The notes under the pieces were generated by a model that was given only the letters and a program-made list of their open reading frames with translations, searched no databases and was not told the origin of the DNA. A program made the position numbers and the translations under genes. DNA of 64,000 bases from Chryseobacterium aureum (lineage in GTDB: Bacteria; Bacteroidota; Bacteroidia; Flavobacteriales; Weeksellaceae). Each line of letters opens with the position of its first letter. Position 1 is the stretch's first letter. The stretch is from positions 248,001 to 312,000 of the forward strand of contig NZ_CP034661.1 in the NCBI RefSeq assembly GCF_003971235.1. The letters are read 5' to 3'. Below are positions 18,354 through 27,237 of the stretch, piece by piece.

Positions 18354-19310
18354 TCAATGAAGCTGAAGACTGCTGATGTATTCGGAAGGCGTAATATTTT
18401 CTATCTGCTTAAAGACCCGGTTAAAAGTAGACTGGTTAGAGAATCCTGCCTCTGTGTAGATGTACATTAAGGTCACTTTTTCGATATCATTTTCATTAAG
18501 AAGCCTTTTGACACATTCAATTCTATGCCTGTTCAGATAGTTGTTAAAATTAGGGTATCCTTTGGCGCGGATTGATTTTGATATATAGCTGCTGTTGATC
18601 TCTATTTCTGCCGAAAGCTTTGAAATATTAAAGTTAACGTCCTTATACAGATGTTTCTCTCTCATGACAGATTCTATTTTTTCAAACAATTCATTTGCAA
18701 ACGGAGCCTTTTCTGCTACAGGCACTGATGGTATTCCTGTATTCTTATTCTTTGCTTCAATTTCATGGTAAATTTCGACTCTCTTTATTTTATCTTTAAA
18801 ATAAACCAGAAGTGATATCACCGCAACATTGGAAACCATAAGGATGGTATCCGTAATTCTTACATCTTCAGGTCTGTGTTTTGGAAAATTAAAACTGAAT
18901 GTTTTTGAAATAAGATAGCCCGCGATAATATTCAGCAGAACAAACAGGCTGTAAATAAAAATATATTTTCTCTGAAAAAAAACATAAGCAGCTAGCGGAA
19001 TAGGGATGAGCCACACAAAACTTGCTATAGAATTGTCCCAGAAAGCAAGCATGATATAAAAATTATAAAGAGTGGCAATAATAATATAGGAATGTACCAT
19101 AAAATTTACCGAATAGGTTTTGCGTACAATCATGTACGTATAATCCAGTAAAAAAAGCCCCCCGAAAAGATACCAGGCCATAATTTTATCCGGGATGATA
19201 AAAGTAAATATCAAACCAAATATGGCAAGAATAACAGACATCAGAATGTTGTAATAATAGATCAGCTGTCTTTTGTACTGCTCAATTTTTATGTCTTTTT
19301 CGGTGGTCAT
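18354..19310 (-). CDS. Membrane-anchored AraC-type regulator
   Basis: A 318-residue protein. Residues 1-180 contain about six hydrophobic helices (ILMSVILAIFGLIFTFIIP and following), a membrane sensor module. After a linker there are two AraC HTH motifs (about 220-315), including ISKLSAEIEINSSYISKSI and EAGFSNQSTFNRVFKQIENI. This architecture (7TM/6TM plus AraC HTH) is common in flavobacteria. The signal sensed and the targets are unknown; it is 270 bp from, and divergent to, a secreted 'VGINT' protein gene. Confidence 0.88.
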   Translation of the reverse strand: MTTEKDIKIEQYKRQLIYYYNILMSVILAIFGLIFTFIIPDKIMAWYLFGGLFLLDYTYMIVRKTYSVNFMVHSYIIIATLYNFYIMLAFWDNSIASFVWLIPIPLAAYVFFQRKYIFIYSLFVLLNIIAGYLISKTFSFNFPKHRPEDVRITDTILMVSNVAVISLLVYFKDKIKRVEIYHEIEAKNKNTGIPSVPVAEKAPFANELFEKIESVMREKHLYKDVNFNISKLSAEIEINSSYISKSIRAKGYPNFNNYLNRHRIECVKRLLNENDIEKVTLMYIYTEAGFSNQSTFNRVFKQIENITPSEYISSLQLH

Positions 19311-19580
19311 TTGTGGTAATAGATAATTTTAAATCATTTTAACCTGTTTTATACTAATCAAATATACAAAAATGACTTGATTAATGCATTGGTTATTAAT
19401 TATTTGTGTTTTGTTGAGCCGTTTCCGGTTTTTCATTGATTATTCATGAATTTGATTGATCTATGCGGATAACTTTGCACCAGCTAGCTCAACTAAGGCT
19501 GATTGATGACTTGTCAATTGACCTACAAGATTTATTCAAATTTTAAATAAATCAAATAATTTTTAAACAAATATACTAAA

Positions 19581-20426
19581 ATGAAGAAAATAAAATTGAC
19601 TCTTGGCAGCATGATGATGTGTTTTTCAATTACGGCATTTTCCCAAGTAGGTATTAATACTGATTCTCCTAAAGTGACATTCCATGTAGAAGGACAGCCA
19701 GATGTCACTACAGTGCCGGATGGGGTGATGGCCCCGAGAATAACAGGAGATCAGCTCAAAGCGAAAGATGATGTTTATTTGGCTGCCCAGACCGGAGCTT
19801 TAGTTTACGTAACGCAGGCCGTAACCGCACCTTCTGTAAAAACTGCAAAAGTAGATAAGGCAGGGTATTACATGTTCAACGGAACCACCTGGAAATTTGC
19901 ATTCGGAGGTAAAGATGATGATATTACAGTTGGAGACTTAATTTATTACCATGGCAGCATTCCTGCCGGAACTTCCGGAGCTGCTACGCTGGCCAGTACA
20001 TACCTTACAGATCTTCCTGTTTTGGGCGGTTTTTTGAGGCTTGATGCACAGTTCAACAGCAGTTCAGCGGGTACAGGAGCAGCCACTACCTTTAATCCAA
20101 GGCTTTATAACGCAGGAACTTCAGATGTAAAAATATGGGTTTCGGAAATGTCTACCCATACCGGTGATTCTGATAACGGGAATATTAAATTATCACCGGG
20201 AGCCTACAGGCAGTTTGATGACGGTGTTTATCTTACCCAGACTCATAATGAAACCGTTACGTTTGATATTACCATACAGGAACCGGAGCCAAGATGGTAC
20301 AGGGTGTATTATGCATTCCGTGTAGATAATAAATCTACAACGGGAAGCAGTGATGCCACAACCACAGATTCCAACCCCTCTGATAATACCAGAGAACTCT
20401 TTCTTTCTGTACAAAGGCTTTATTAA
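19581..20426 (+). CDS. Secreted 'VGINT'-type protein of unknown function
   Basis: A 281-residue protein with a signal peptide (residues 1-21, ending AFSQ) followed at once by VGINTDSPKVTFHVEG. This opening is common in Chryseobacterium and Flavobacterium surface proteins and resembles phage tail-fibre shaft segments. The stretch GVMAPRITGDQL and TGALVYVT and GYYMFNGTTWKF repeat the pattern of these proteins. The rest looks all-beta. Likely exported to the cell surface. A strong terminator follows. Function unknown. Confidence 0.78.
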   Translation: MKKIKLTLGSMMMCFSITAFSQVGINTDSPKVTFHVEGQPDVTTVPDGVMAPRITGDQLKAKDDVYLAAQTGALVYVTQAVTAPSVKTAKVDKAGYYMFNGTTWKFAFGGKDDDITVGDLIYYHGSIPAGTSGAATLASTYLTDLPVLGGFLRLDAQFNSSSAGTGAATTFNPRLYNAGTSDVKIWVSEMSTHTGDSDNGNIKLSPGAYRQFDDGVYLTQTHNETVTFDITIQEPEPRWYRVYYAFRVDNKSTTGSSDATTTDSNPSDNTRELFLSVQRLY

Positions 20427-20522
20427 CAGTCCGTATTGCGATTCTGACAACACAATGGAATATAAAAAATCTGCGGATTCAATAGGTTAGCTGTTTAAGC
20501 CTGATGAGATTTGTGTTTTTTC

Positions 20523-20558
20523 CGGGGCAGGAATTTATAATTCCCGCCCCGTTTTTTT
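20523..20558 (+). terminator. Rho-independent terminator, probably bidirectional
   Basis: CGGGGCAGGAAT pairs with ATTCCCGCCCCG (one bulge) and a run of seven T follows. It separates convergent genes. Confidence 0.88.
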
Positions 20559-21168
20559 AATGCATCATTTCATATACCTTAATCAGTTCTGCAATATTTC
20601 CTACATTCAGTTTCTGGAAAATTCTTTTTTTGTAAGTGCTCACGGTAGACATCTGAATGCTAAGCCTGTTGGCTATTTCCAGATTCCCGTTTCCGTCAGC
20701 GAGAAGCTTAAATATCTCATATTCACGGGAAGAAAGTTTTTCTACAGGATTGTCTCTTTTGTTTTGAATAATAAGACCAATAAGGTCTGCGGGATAGAAA
20801 TAACCCTTTTCAATTACCGTTTTCACAGCATTTTTAATTTCTTCCTCACTGCTTTGCTTATTCAGGTATCCTTCGGCTCCTTCTCTGATGTACTGAATAG
20901 CAACATCCTTGTCATATCCTGAAAATATAAGGATTTTCAGGTCGTTTTGAATATCTTTCAGTTCCGGAATCATTTTTTTATACTGTGTTCCGGGCATATC
21001 AATATCTAAAATAAGAAGATCATAACGTGAAAAGCTAATCTTTTTCTTCACCTGATCATAGTTTTCTGCAAAATCTATTTTCAACTCCGGGTAAGCCGTT
21101 TCCAGCACCAAAGAGGTTCCGGCTCTTACCACATAATGATCATCAGCAATTAAAATTCTTTCATTCAT
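20557..21168 (-). CDS. NarL/LuxR-type response regulator
   Basis: A 203-residue protein. The receiver domain (1-120) has the acidic pair in ADDHYVV, the phospho-acceptor Asp in LLILDIDMPG (about 55) and the conserved Lys in YLNKQSSEEE. The C-terminal LuxR HTH (about 140-200) reads LSSREYEIFKLLADG...IANRLSIQMSTVSTYK. It starts 5 bp after the sensor kinase gene and forms a two-component pair with it. Targets are unknown. Confidence 0.94.
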   Translation of the reverse strand: MNERILIADDHYVVRAGTSLVLETAYPELKIDFAENYDQVKKKISFSRYDLLILDIDMPGTQYKKMIPELKDIQNDLKILIFSGYDKDVAIQYIREGAEGYLNKQSSEEEIKNAVKTVIEKGYFYPADLIGLIIQNKRDNPVEKLSSREYEIFKLLADGNGNLEIANRLSIQMSTVSTYKKRIFQKLNVGNIAELIKVYEMMH

Positions 21169-21173
21169 ACCAA

Positions 21174-22148
21174 TTAGTTTTTATTGAGTATTATTTCCAC
21201 CACAGTACCTTGAGGCTCATTTTGTCTGAAACATATTTCGGCATTGATCTTTTTCACCAGGTGGATTACCATATGCAGACCAAGCCCTTTTCCCTTGAAG
21301 CTAGGGGTTTCAAGAGTAGGATTTTTAAAAAGGTCCATATAATTAGCGATCTGCTCCGCAGACATTCCGGTTCCTGTATCGGCAATAATAATGGTGGTTT
21401 TTTGTGGGTCTTCTGTAATATTTAAGGTTATATTCTCCTCAAAAGTATTTTTCACGGCATTATCAAGAATATTGTGGATAATGGCTGTTAGGATACTTTC
21501 ATTAACCTTAGAATACACTTTACGATCAGTGAGATTGGTGATAACAGTTCCTTTTTCTTTTGCAATTTCACAGAATAATCTGTTTTTGATTTCCAGAATC
21601 CTGTTGATGGCATATTCTTTCTCTTCAAAAATATTTTCGGCTTTGTAAAGCTCTGTATATTCCTTAAGATTTAAGGTGAACTGGTACAGCTGCTCCGAAG
21701 ATTTATAAATACTGTCAAAGTATTTCTTCTGAAGCTCCACATCATCAGAATCGTGAATTTTTTGAGATAGCATTGCAATGAATCTGATGGGAGTGGTAAT
21801 ATCATGGCTGATGGTTTCCACCAGCTTTTTCTGATATTCAGTCTCTTTTTGCAGATTACTTTTTACCAGTTCCAGATGAAGATAGGTTTCTTTGAGTTCC
21901 GAATTCTTATTGTGAACAATTTGTTTTAATGTCTTATTCTTTATTCTTAAGAAATTAGTCGTTAGCTGAAAGATGGCAATAATAATAATCAGAATAATGA
22001 TGGTTACAGACACTCTGAACGTCATTGTATGATAAAAGGGAGGCTCGAACGGAGAAACTCCATGGTCTGTACTGTGCCACGGGAAAGGATGGCGCTGCCC
22101 GGAAACAGGTAAAGATATACAAGCAAAAATAAATGCCCAAACTCTCAT
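21174..22148 (-). CDS. Membrane sensor histidine kinase
   Basis: A 324-residue kinase. It starts with a signal-like segment (1-18), has a short periplasmic part and one membrane helix (about 48-66), then a coiled coil and HisKA with ETISHDITTPIRFIAMLSQK (phospho-His about 120). The ATPase domain has HNILDNAVKNTF (N box), ADTGTGMSAEQI (G1) and GKGLGLHMV (G2). All kinase boxes are present. The periplasmic sensing part is very short, so the signal may be sensed in the membrane or by a partner. The response regulator follows 5 bp later. Confidence 0.94.
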   Translation of the reverse strand: MRVWAFIFACISLPVSGQRHPFPWHSTDHGVSPFEPPFYHTMTFRVSVTIIILIIIIAIFQLTTNFLRIKNKTLKQIVHNKNSELKETYLHLELVKSNLQKETEYQKKLVETISHDITTPIRFIAMLSQKIHDSDDVELQKKYFDSIYKSSEQLYQFTLNLKEYTELYKAENIFEEKEYAINRILEIKNRLFCEIAKEKGTVITNLTDRKVYSKVNESILTAIIHNILDNAVKNTFEENITLNITEDPQKTTIIIADTGTGMSAEQIANYMDLFKNPTLETPSFKGKGLGLHMVIHLVKKINAEICFRQNEPQGTVVEIILNKN

Positions 22149-22742
22149 AGATGTGCAAAACTGATCTATGCCTGCTGCTCATGCAAGAGGCGGTTAATAT
22201 TAGTATTTGTACAAGTCGAAGTTTTTTTAATGATTGAGAACGATTGGAAATAAATTTTTATCATTGAAGTTTTCTGGTCTTTTGTGTTTTATAGTTTTTA
22301 ATTGTGTAAAAATAGTGAAATTATGGAGATAAATAAACATTCTATCATTAGTTTTCGATAAGTTTTATCATGGTTTGCAGATGAAATGGAAAAATGTTTT
22401 TTTTGAAATGATCTGGTATTTCAATAACAGGGGATAAATTTATTTTGAAATATCTTGTTTTAATCTCAATGTTGTATTGAATTTTTAATTTGTTTTAGGA
22501 TTTTATAAATAGAAAACAGGTTCTTTTGTGCATTTTTTTTTATGGATTTATGCTTTTTTGGGGTCCGTTTTCAGATCTTTTTGTAGAAAAAATTCGACAA
22601 AAAACTGAGGTTAATTCTATATAGATTCTTTGTGAAGCCTCATGAATATTCATATTTTTGCGAAACAATCTCAGAACAGATAAAGACATCTGATGTCTGT
22701 ATAATGATTCTAAGAGCACAAATGATTTTACCTCAAAAAAGC
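22149..22742. other. ~600-bp AT-rich gap, nothing recognised
   Basis: Upstream of the sensor kinase; it must contain its promoter. I find no convincing gene: the open minus-strand frame at 22540-22809 runs through a terminator hairpin and has an unnatural composition. Confidence 0.5.
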
Positions 22743-22768
22743 AAAAGGTCTCCCTAAAGAGACCTTTT
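22743..22768 (-). terminator. Hairpin terminator
   Basis: AAAAGGTCTC pairs with GAGACCTTTT around CCTAAA; on the minus strand GCTTTTTTGAGG follows. It may be a second terminator for the DUF1349 gene. Confidence 0.7.
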
Positions 22769-22822
22769 GATGTTTTGAGGTTCTTTCTTTGAAATATCAT
22801 CCTTCTCAAAAAATTATTTCTA

Positions 22823-22853
22823 TAAAAAAGCCTCCCGGAAATGATAGGGAGGC
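22823..22853 (-). terminator. Rho-independent terminator of the DUF1349 gene
   Basis: GCCTCCC (22830-22836) pairs with GGGAGGC (22847-22853); on the minus strand a TTTTTTATA tract follows. Confidence 0.82.
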
Positions 22854-22891
22854 GAATAAAATTGACTGTATATTGAAGTGTAATTCAATCA

Positions 22892-23539
22892 CTATTTATT
22901 GTTTTCAAGCCATTTCAGTCTGCGTTCGTCCGGCAGGTGTTGTACTCTGAAGTTTTCAAAAACCGCATTGAATCCCTTTCCATCCGGGCAGGCAGCCATC
23001 AGTCCAACCATTACGGGAGTGTTGTCCTGCAGAGGAGCATTTCGCATCATGGTATAATTCTGATCATCGAAAGAATAAAATATTTCCACGGCATCCAGTC
23101 TTCTTACTGCTTTTATCCATACAGCCGGAGGTGTTTTGTCTAAAGTAATAACGCTCCAGTCGCTTTTATTGTGGGTGACTACAGTGCTGAGATTGTATTT
23201 TCCATCTACAAATTCCACTCCGGCTTTGATGTAGTGCTCTTGGTCTATTCTCAGCATTAGCCCCATCTGGTCGAATCTTGCCTTGTAATTTCCCGTGATT
23301 TTCACTTTGGCTTCAAATTCTCCTCCATAGGTGGTGTAATAAAAAGGAGCGTCATCCACAGTAAATCCATAATGTGAAACTCTCCAGTAATCACTCTGAG
23401 GTGTTACAAACATAGACAGGCTGTTATTTTTGATTTCCCATTTTTCGGGTTCATTAAACCATGTCATTTTCTCTAAGGTCTGGGCAGAAAACTTCTGAAT
23501 CAGGAATAAGGCGCAAAAGCCTAAAAACAATTTCTTCAT
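22892..23539 (-). CDS. Secreted DUF1349 (concanavalin-like) protein
   Basis: A 215-residue protein with a signal peptide (1-19, ending KFSAQ). The mature part matches DUF1349: MTWFNEPEKWEIKNNSL at the start, then FDQMGLMLRIDQEHYIKAGVE and a late FSFDDQNYTMMR-like strand. The fold is a beta-sandwich of the concanavalin/LamG type, usually carbohydrate-binding or a glycosidase accessory domain. It likely acts in the periplasm or outside the cell. It has its own terminator and no functional neighbours. Confidence 0.88.
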   Translation of the reverse strand: MKKLFLGFCALFLIQKFSAQTLEKMTWFNEPEKWEIKNNSLSMFVTPQSDYWRVSHYGFTVDDAPFYYTTYGGEFEAKVKITGNYKARFDQMGLMLRIDQEHYIKAGVEFVDGKYNLSTVVTHNKSDWSVITLDKTPPAVWIKAVRRLDAVEIFYSFDDQNYTMMRNAPLQDNTPVMVGLMAACPDGKGFNAVFENFRVQHLPDERRLKWLENNK

Positions 23540-23628
23540 TCTATTTTGAATAAATTTTACAGGTAAATTATTATTTTAGCAAAAGTAAAACTAAACCTCC
23601 ATCGCATCAATACTGATAAATAACCATT

Positions 23629-24366
23629 ATGGAAATCCGTGAACAGCTCAGCGGTAAATTACTGGGTAGAACCTCCCAAAAGTGTCTGCTGGACATAGAA
23701 GTCTATAAGCAGAGGTCCCTTATGTATTCTCAAATGGAAGGGACGATAGCTGTATTAAGTGATATGCAGGCCAATAAAAGCTATATTTATAAGTCAGAAG
23801 CAGCGGATGAGCTTGGTCTCTGTGAAGGCGAAAATCCTACAGAAATAGATTCTATCTGGGAGGAGGAAATAATGAAAAAGATACATCCCGATGACCGTTT
23901 AAAGAAATATATCCACGAACTTCGGTTTTTTAACTTGCTGGAAGCTATGCGAATGGAAGAGCGAAAGGCATACAGTGTTGTTTCAAAAATAAGAATGAAA
24001 GATAAAAATGAGGAATACCGCTGGGTGAAGCACCGCATGTTTTATATTTATTCTCCCTGCAATGGAAAGTTGAGATTTGCCCTTTGTCTTTATAATATTG
24101 CACTTTCTTCATCTGCTGCACCAGATTTTACGATCATCAATACCATAAAAGGAGAGATGGTTGTAAAAGATAAGCTTGATTACAAAAATATACTGAGCCC
24201 CAGGGAGCTGGAAGTCTTGAAGTTTGTAGGAGAGGGCTATGCAAGTAAAGAGATCGCAGCTTTACTCTCTATCAGCATTAATACGGTGAGCAGACACCGT
24301 CAGAATATCCTGGAAAAGCTTAAGGTAAAAAACTCTACCCAGGCTTTTAAAGACAGTTTTTATTAA
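23629..24366 (+). CDS. LuxR-type regulator with PAS-like sensor domain
   Basis: A 245-residue protein. The middle (about 85-160) holds a PAS-like element with IHPDDRLKKYIHEL and EEYRWVKHRMFYI. The C-terminal HTH (about 185-243) reads LSPRELEVLKFVGEGYASKE and ISINTVSRHRQNILEKL, the LuxR signature. There is no receiver domain. This architecture is common in Chryseobacterium as free-standing regulators. It is followed 97 bp later by a short AraC-type regulator. The signal is unknown. Confidence 0.87.
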   Translation: MEIREQLSGKLLGRTSQKCLLDIEVYKQRSLMYSQMEGTIAVLSDMQANKSYIYKSEAADELGLCEGENPTEIDSIWEEEIMKKIHPDDRLKKYIHELRFFNLLEAMRMEERKAYSVVSKIRMKDKNEEYRWVKHRMFYIYSPCNGKLRFALCLYNIALSSSAAPDFTIINTIKGEMVVKDKLDYKNILSPRELEVLKFVGEGYASKEIAALLSISINTVSRHRQNILEKLKVKNSTQAFKDSFY

Positions 24367-24463
24367 CTCTTCAGCATAAAAAAACGATCCGAAAAGTTCA
24401 CCTTGTTATTTTGTATCTTAATGATTAAATTTATATCTTGAATACAGATTAGCAAGAACCACG

Positions 24464-24817
24464 ATGAAAAGAAGCGAAGAAATTACCCGCCAGTATTTTA
24501 CTTTTTTAGACAGGCATATTCAGGATGTTATTTCCGGTGCTGTCCCGGAATTTCTGGAACTGAATGAAATTGCCGGAGAGCTTGCCGTTTCTCACAAGCA
24601 CCTTACAGATACCGTTAAAAAAGAAACAGGACAGCATCCATGTTTCTTTTATGATGAAAAAATTATTGACCAGATCAAGCAAATGCTCCTAAAAACGGAT
24701 CAGTCGGTGGCGGAAATCGCCCGTATTTTTACATATGATCCCTCTAATTTTTCAAAATTTTTCAAAAAAATGACCGGCTCTACTCCGGGAAATTTCAGAA
24801 ATTCTCAAAAAGCTTAA
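24464..24817 (+). CDS. Short AraC-type HTH protein
   Basis: A 117-residue protein that is essentially just the AraC DNA-binding domain. It has two HTH motifs, LNEIAGELAVSHKHLTDTVK (about 36-55) and the second with FTYDPSNFSKFFKKMTGSTP (about 90-109). There is no sensor domain. The usual consensus F of the second motif is kept. Such stand-alone regulators respond to partner proteins or are constitutive. Its target is not visible. Confidence 0.85.
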   Translation: MKRSEEITRQYFTFLDRHIQDVISGAVPEFLELNEIAGELAVSHKHLTDTVKKETGQHPCFFYDEKIIDQIKQMLLKTDQSVAEIARIFTYDPSNFSKFFKKMTGSTPGNFRNSQKA

Positions 24818-25244
24818 AATCGACTCTTTTTTTTGTTTAATATTGTGGTTGCAAGACAAGTCTGCTGGTTTTTATCTCAGAGTAGGGATTTGAATGCTCG
24901 GAGTGTTGTATTTTGGAATCTGTTTAGTGAATTAAAATGTTAAAATAGTGGAAAAATAATCTTTTATAAATGAGCTGTTTGTGAAAAATAATTACTTTTT
25001 TTTATTATTTATTTACTAATATTTCTTTATTGTTTGATTTTTTTATTAAATTTAGGTGAGAAAAAACTAATTAATTCAAAAGCAGAAAACGTTAAAAAGA
25101 GAGATGTATATTTAAATACTTTGGTTTCCAGATAATAAGAGAAAATATTGTGTCTTTAATAATATTTAATCTTAATAGAGGCGCTTAAGCCTTTTAAATA
25201 GTTATATATTTGTTTCTTTTAAACCACAACAAACAAGATTAAGG
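24818..25244. other. Intergenic region with a candidate -7 box for the oxoamine synthase gene
   Basis: 430 bp, very AT-rich. TATATTTG at 25205-25212 matches the flavobacterial -7 element and lies 33 bp before the next ATG; no good -33 TTTG is seen. Nothing else recognised. Confidence 0.5.
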
Positions 25245-26501
25245 ATGAGCATCAATTTCACAACAGCAACTATTAAAGACTTTGAGAATATACCAGACAA
25301 CAATATGGCTCAAAGAGCAGAAATTTTTTATGAATATTTAGACTTTGTCAAGTCTAACGGGCACATGAACTACAGACTGAAGAATACTTCAGGAACCAAT
25401 GCAATACTGAATGTAAATATTGCAGACCAAAACAGAGAATTTGTTAGTTTTGTATCAAGTGATTATCTAGGGTTTACACAACACCCGAAAGTAAAGCAGG
25501 CAGCGATCGAAGGAATAGAGAAGTATGGCACCGGAACGGGAGCTACTCCTCTTATCGGGGGCTACTTTGATTACCATAATGCCCTCGAAAAAAAGATTTC
25601 CAGTTTTTTTAAAAGAACAGAAGATGAAGCCGTAGTATTTACTACCGGTTATACTGCTAATAGCGCTAGTTTACAGTGTTTAATGCAGAAAGAAGATCTT
25701 GCTATTTTAGATATGGCAGTGCATGCCAGCGTACATGAAGGATGTGCTTTTACCAATAAAAAAACATTTCCACACAATAATTTGGAATCTTTGGAACACA
25801 TTTTGAAGGTATCTGAAAATCTGTACCGTACGAAACTCGTTATTGTGGACGGAGTGTATTCCCAGGATGGTGATACCTCCCGTATTAATGAGATCTATAA
25901 TCTTGTGAAAAAGTATAATGCCTTTCTCATGGTAGACGACGTGCATGGCGTTGGTATTCTTGGAGAAACGGGCAGAGGGACTTTGGAACAGGCCGGATTA
26001 TTAGATAAAGTAGACATTATCACAGGAACATTCAGTAAAACGTTTGGAAATCTTGGAGGATATGTTATTGCTGATAAAAAATTGGCAGCCTTTATGAGAT
26101 TCCATTCCCGTCAGCAGATTTTCTCAGCAACAGCTCCACCATCATCCGCAGGAATTGTTAAAGCCATTGATTTAATAGACGAAGAACCTATCTGGAGAGA
26201 AAAACTCTGGAGCAACATCAATTATTTCAAAAAAGGGCTTGATGATTTAGGATTAGATACAGGAGTAACCTGTTCCGCAATTATTCCTGTAAAGATAGGA
26301 GATCCCTATGTAACAGGTGAAGCCGGAAAACTACTAATAGAAAAAGGAATATATACCAATCCGATTCTTTATCCTGCTGTACCAAGAAAAGATGCGCGTA
26401 TCAGGATGAGTGTAACGGCAAGACACGAAAAAGAACATCTCGACAAAACGCTTAATGCGTTTGATGATATTAATAAAAAATTGCATATTGCGAAAAAATA
26501 A
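25245..26501 (+). CDS. PLP-dependent alpha-oxoamine synthase (serine/cysteate acyltransferase type)
   Basis: A 418-residue fold-type I PLP enzyme of the KBL/AONS/SPT family, which condenses an amino acid with an acyl thioester and loses CO2. The cofactor Lys lies in TGTFSKTFGNLGG (about 265), the substrate loop in GTGTGATPLIGGYFDYH (about 100) and the Asp/His pair in VDDVHGVGILG (about 232). There are no biotin genes nearby, so KAPA synthase is unlikely. Flavobacteria use such enzymes for serine palmitoyltransfer and for cysteate acyltransfer in sulfonolipid (capnine/sulfobacin) synthesis; either is plausible. A TetR gene follows 5 bp later. Confidence 0.82.
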   Translation: MSINFTTATIKDFENIPDNNMAQRAEIFYEYLDFVKSNGHMNYRLKNTSGTNAILNVNIADQNREFVSFVSSDYLGFTQHPKVKQAAIEGIEKYGTGTGATPLIGGYFDYHNALEKKISSFFKRTEDEAVVFTTGYTANSASLQCLMQKEDLAILDMAVHASVHEGCAFTNKKTFPHNNLESLEHILKVSENLYRTKLVIVDGVYSQDGDTSRINEIYNLVKKYNAFLMVDDVHGVGILGETGRGTLEQAGLLDKVDIITGTFSKTFGNLGGYVIADKKLAAFMRFHSRQQIFSATAPPSSAGIVKAIDLIDEEPIWREKLWSNINYFKKGLDDLGLDTGVTCSAIIPVKIGDPYVTGEAGKLLIEKGIYTNPILYPAVPRKDARIRMSVTARHEKEHLDKTLNAFDDINKKLHIAKK

Positions 26502-26506
26502 TAATT

Positions 26507-27139
26507 ATGCCTAGAAAAGTAGTGCAGGGCCCCATTAGGGACAAAGAAAAAACAAAGCAAAAACTGCTTGCTGCAGTTGGTAAAATTTTAAGAGTAAAAG
26601 GATACTCCGGACTAAAAGTAAGTAAGATTGCCGCAGTTGCCGGATTTGATAAAAAATTGATCTATGAGTACTTTGGAAGTACTGATAAGCTGATTGATGA
26701 GTATATCAAATCTCAGGATTACTGGAGCCAGGTCAACCAGGATGTTGATATGGATTTCTCTGACGGTGGACACGAACTTACCAAAATGGTGGTATTGAAC
26801 CAGTTCGAAAACCTGAAGAAAAATAAAGAACTTCAGAAAATTATCCTTTGGGAGCTTTCGGAAAGCAAGCCTATTCTTAAGAAATTAGTGGAGCAGCGTG
26901 AGGAAGTAGGAGAAGTTTTATTCGGAAATATCTCAGATCCTTACTTCGGTGAAGGAGTAGCTACAAGACACAGAGCAATTATGGCTTTGATTGTTTCCGG
27001 AGCTTACTATCTTAACCTTTATACAGGATATAACGCAAACAAGTTCTGCGGTATTGACCTGAAAACCGAAGAAGGGAGAAAAGAGATTGAAGGCGCTATA
27101 GTTGAGTTAATTGACTTTGCATACAGCAAGAAAAAGTAG
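26507..27139 (+). CDS. TetR family transcriptional regulator
   Basis: A 210-residue regulator. The N-terminal HTH (about 15-60) reads VGKILRVKGYSGLKVSKIA and FDKKLIYEYFGSTDKLIDEY, the TetR signature. The C-terminal ligand domain is helical, including ILWELSESKPILKKL. It starts 5 bp after the oxoamine synthase gene and is probably co-transcribed, which suggests it controls lipid-related genes, perhaps its own operon. The ligand is unknown. Confidence 0.9.
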   Translation: MPRKVVQGPIRDKEKTKQKLLAAVGKILRVKGYSGLKVSKIAAVAGFDKKLIYEYFGSTDKLIDEYIKSQDYWSQVNQDVDMDFSDGGHELTKMVVLNQFENLKKNKELQKIILWELSESKPILKKLVEQREEVGEVLFGNISDPYFGEGVATRHRAIMALIVSGAYYLNLYTGYNANKFCGIDLKTEEGRKEIEGAIVELIDFAYSKKK

Positions 27140-27237
27140 AAGGTAAAAGTTTTCCAATTGAAACAGAAATATGTTTTTTGTTCATATTTGAAAACTTTTC
27201 ATTTTCAAATTAAAACTATATTTCTTATTTTTGACCA

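Noticed and set aside
22540..22809. Open minus-strand frame of 89 codons
   Set aside because: It runs through a terminator hairpin, has an unnatural composition and no start context.
25245..26501. 8-amino-7-oxononanoate synthase (bioF)
   Set aside because: No biotin genes nearby, and the PLP-site sequence TFSKTFG is not the bioF form; kept as a general alpha-oxoamine synthase.
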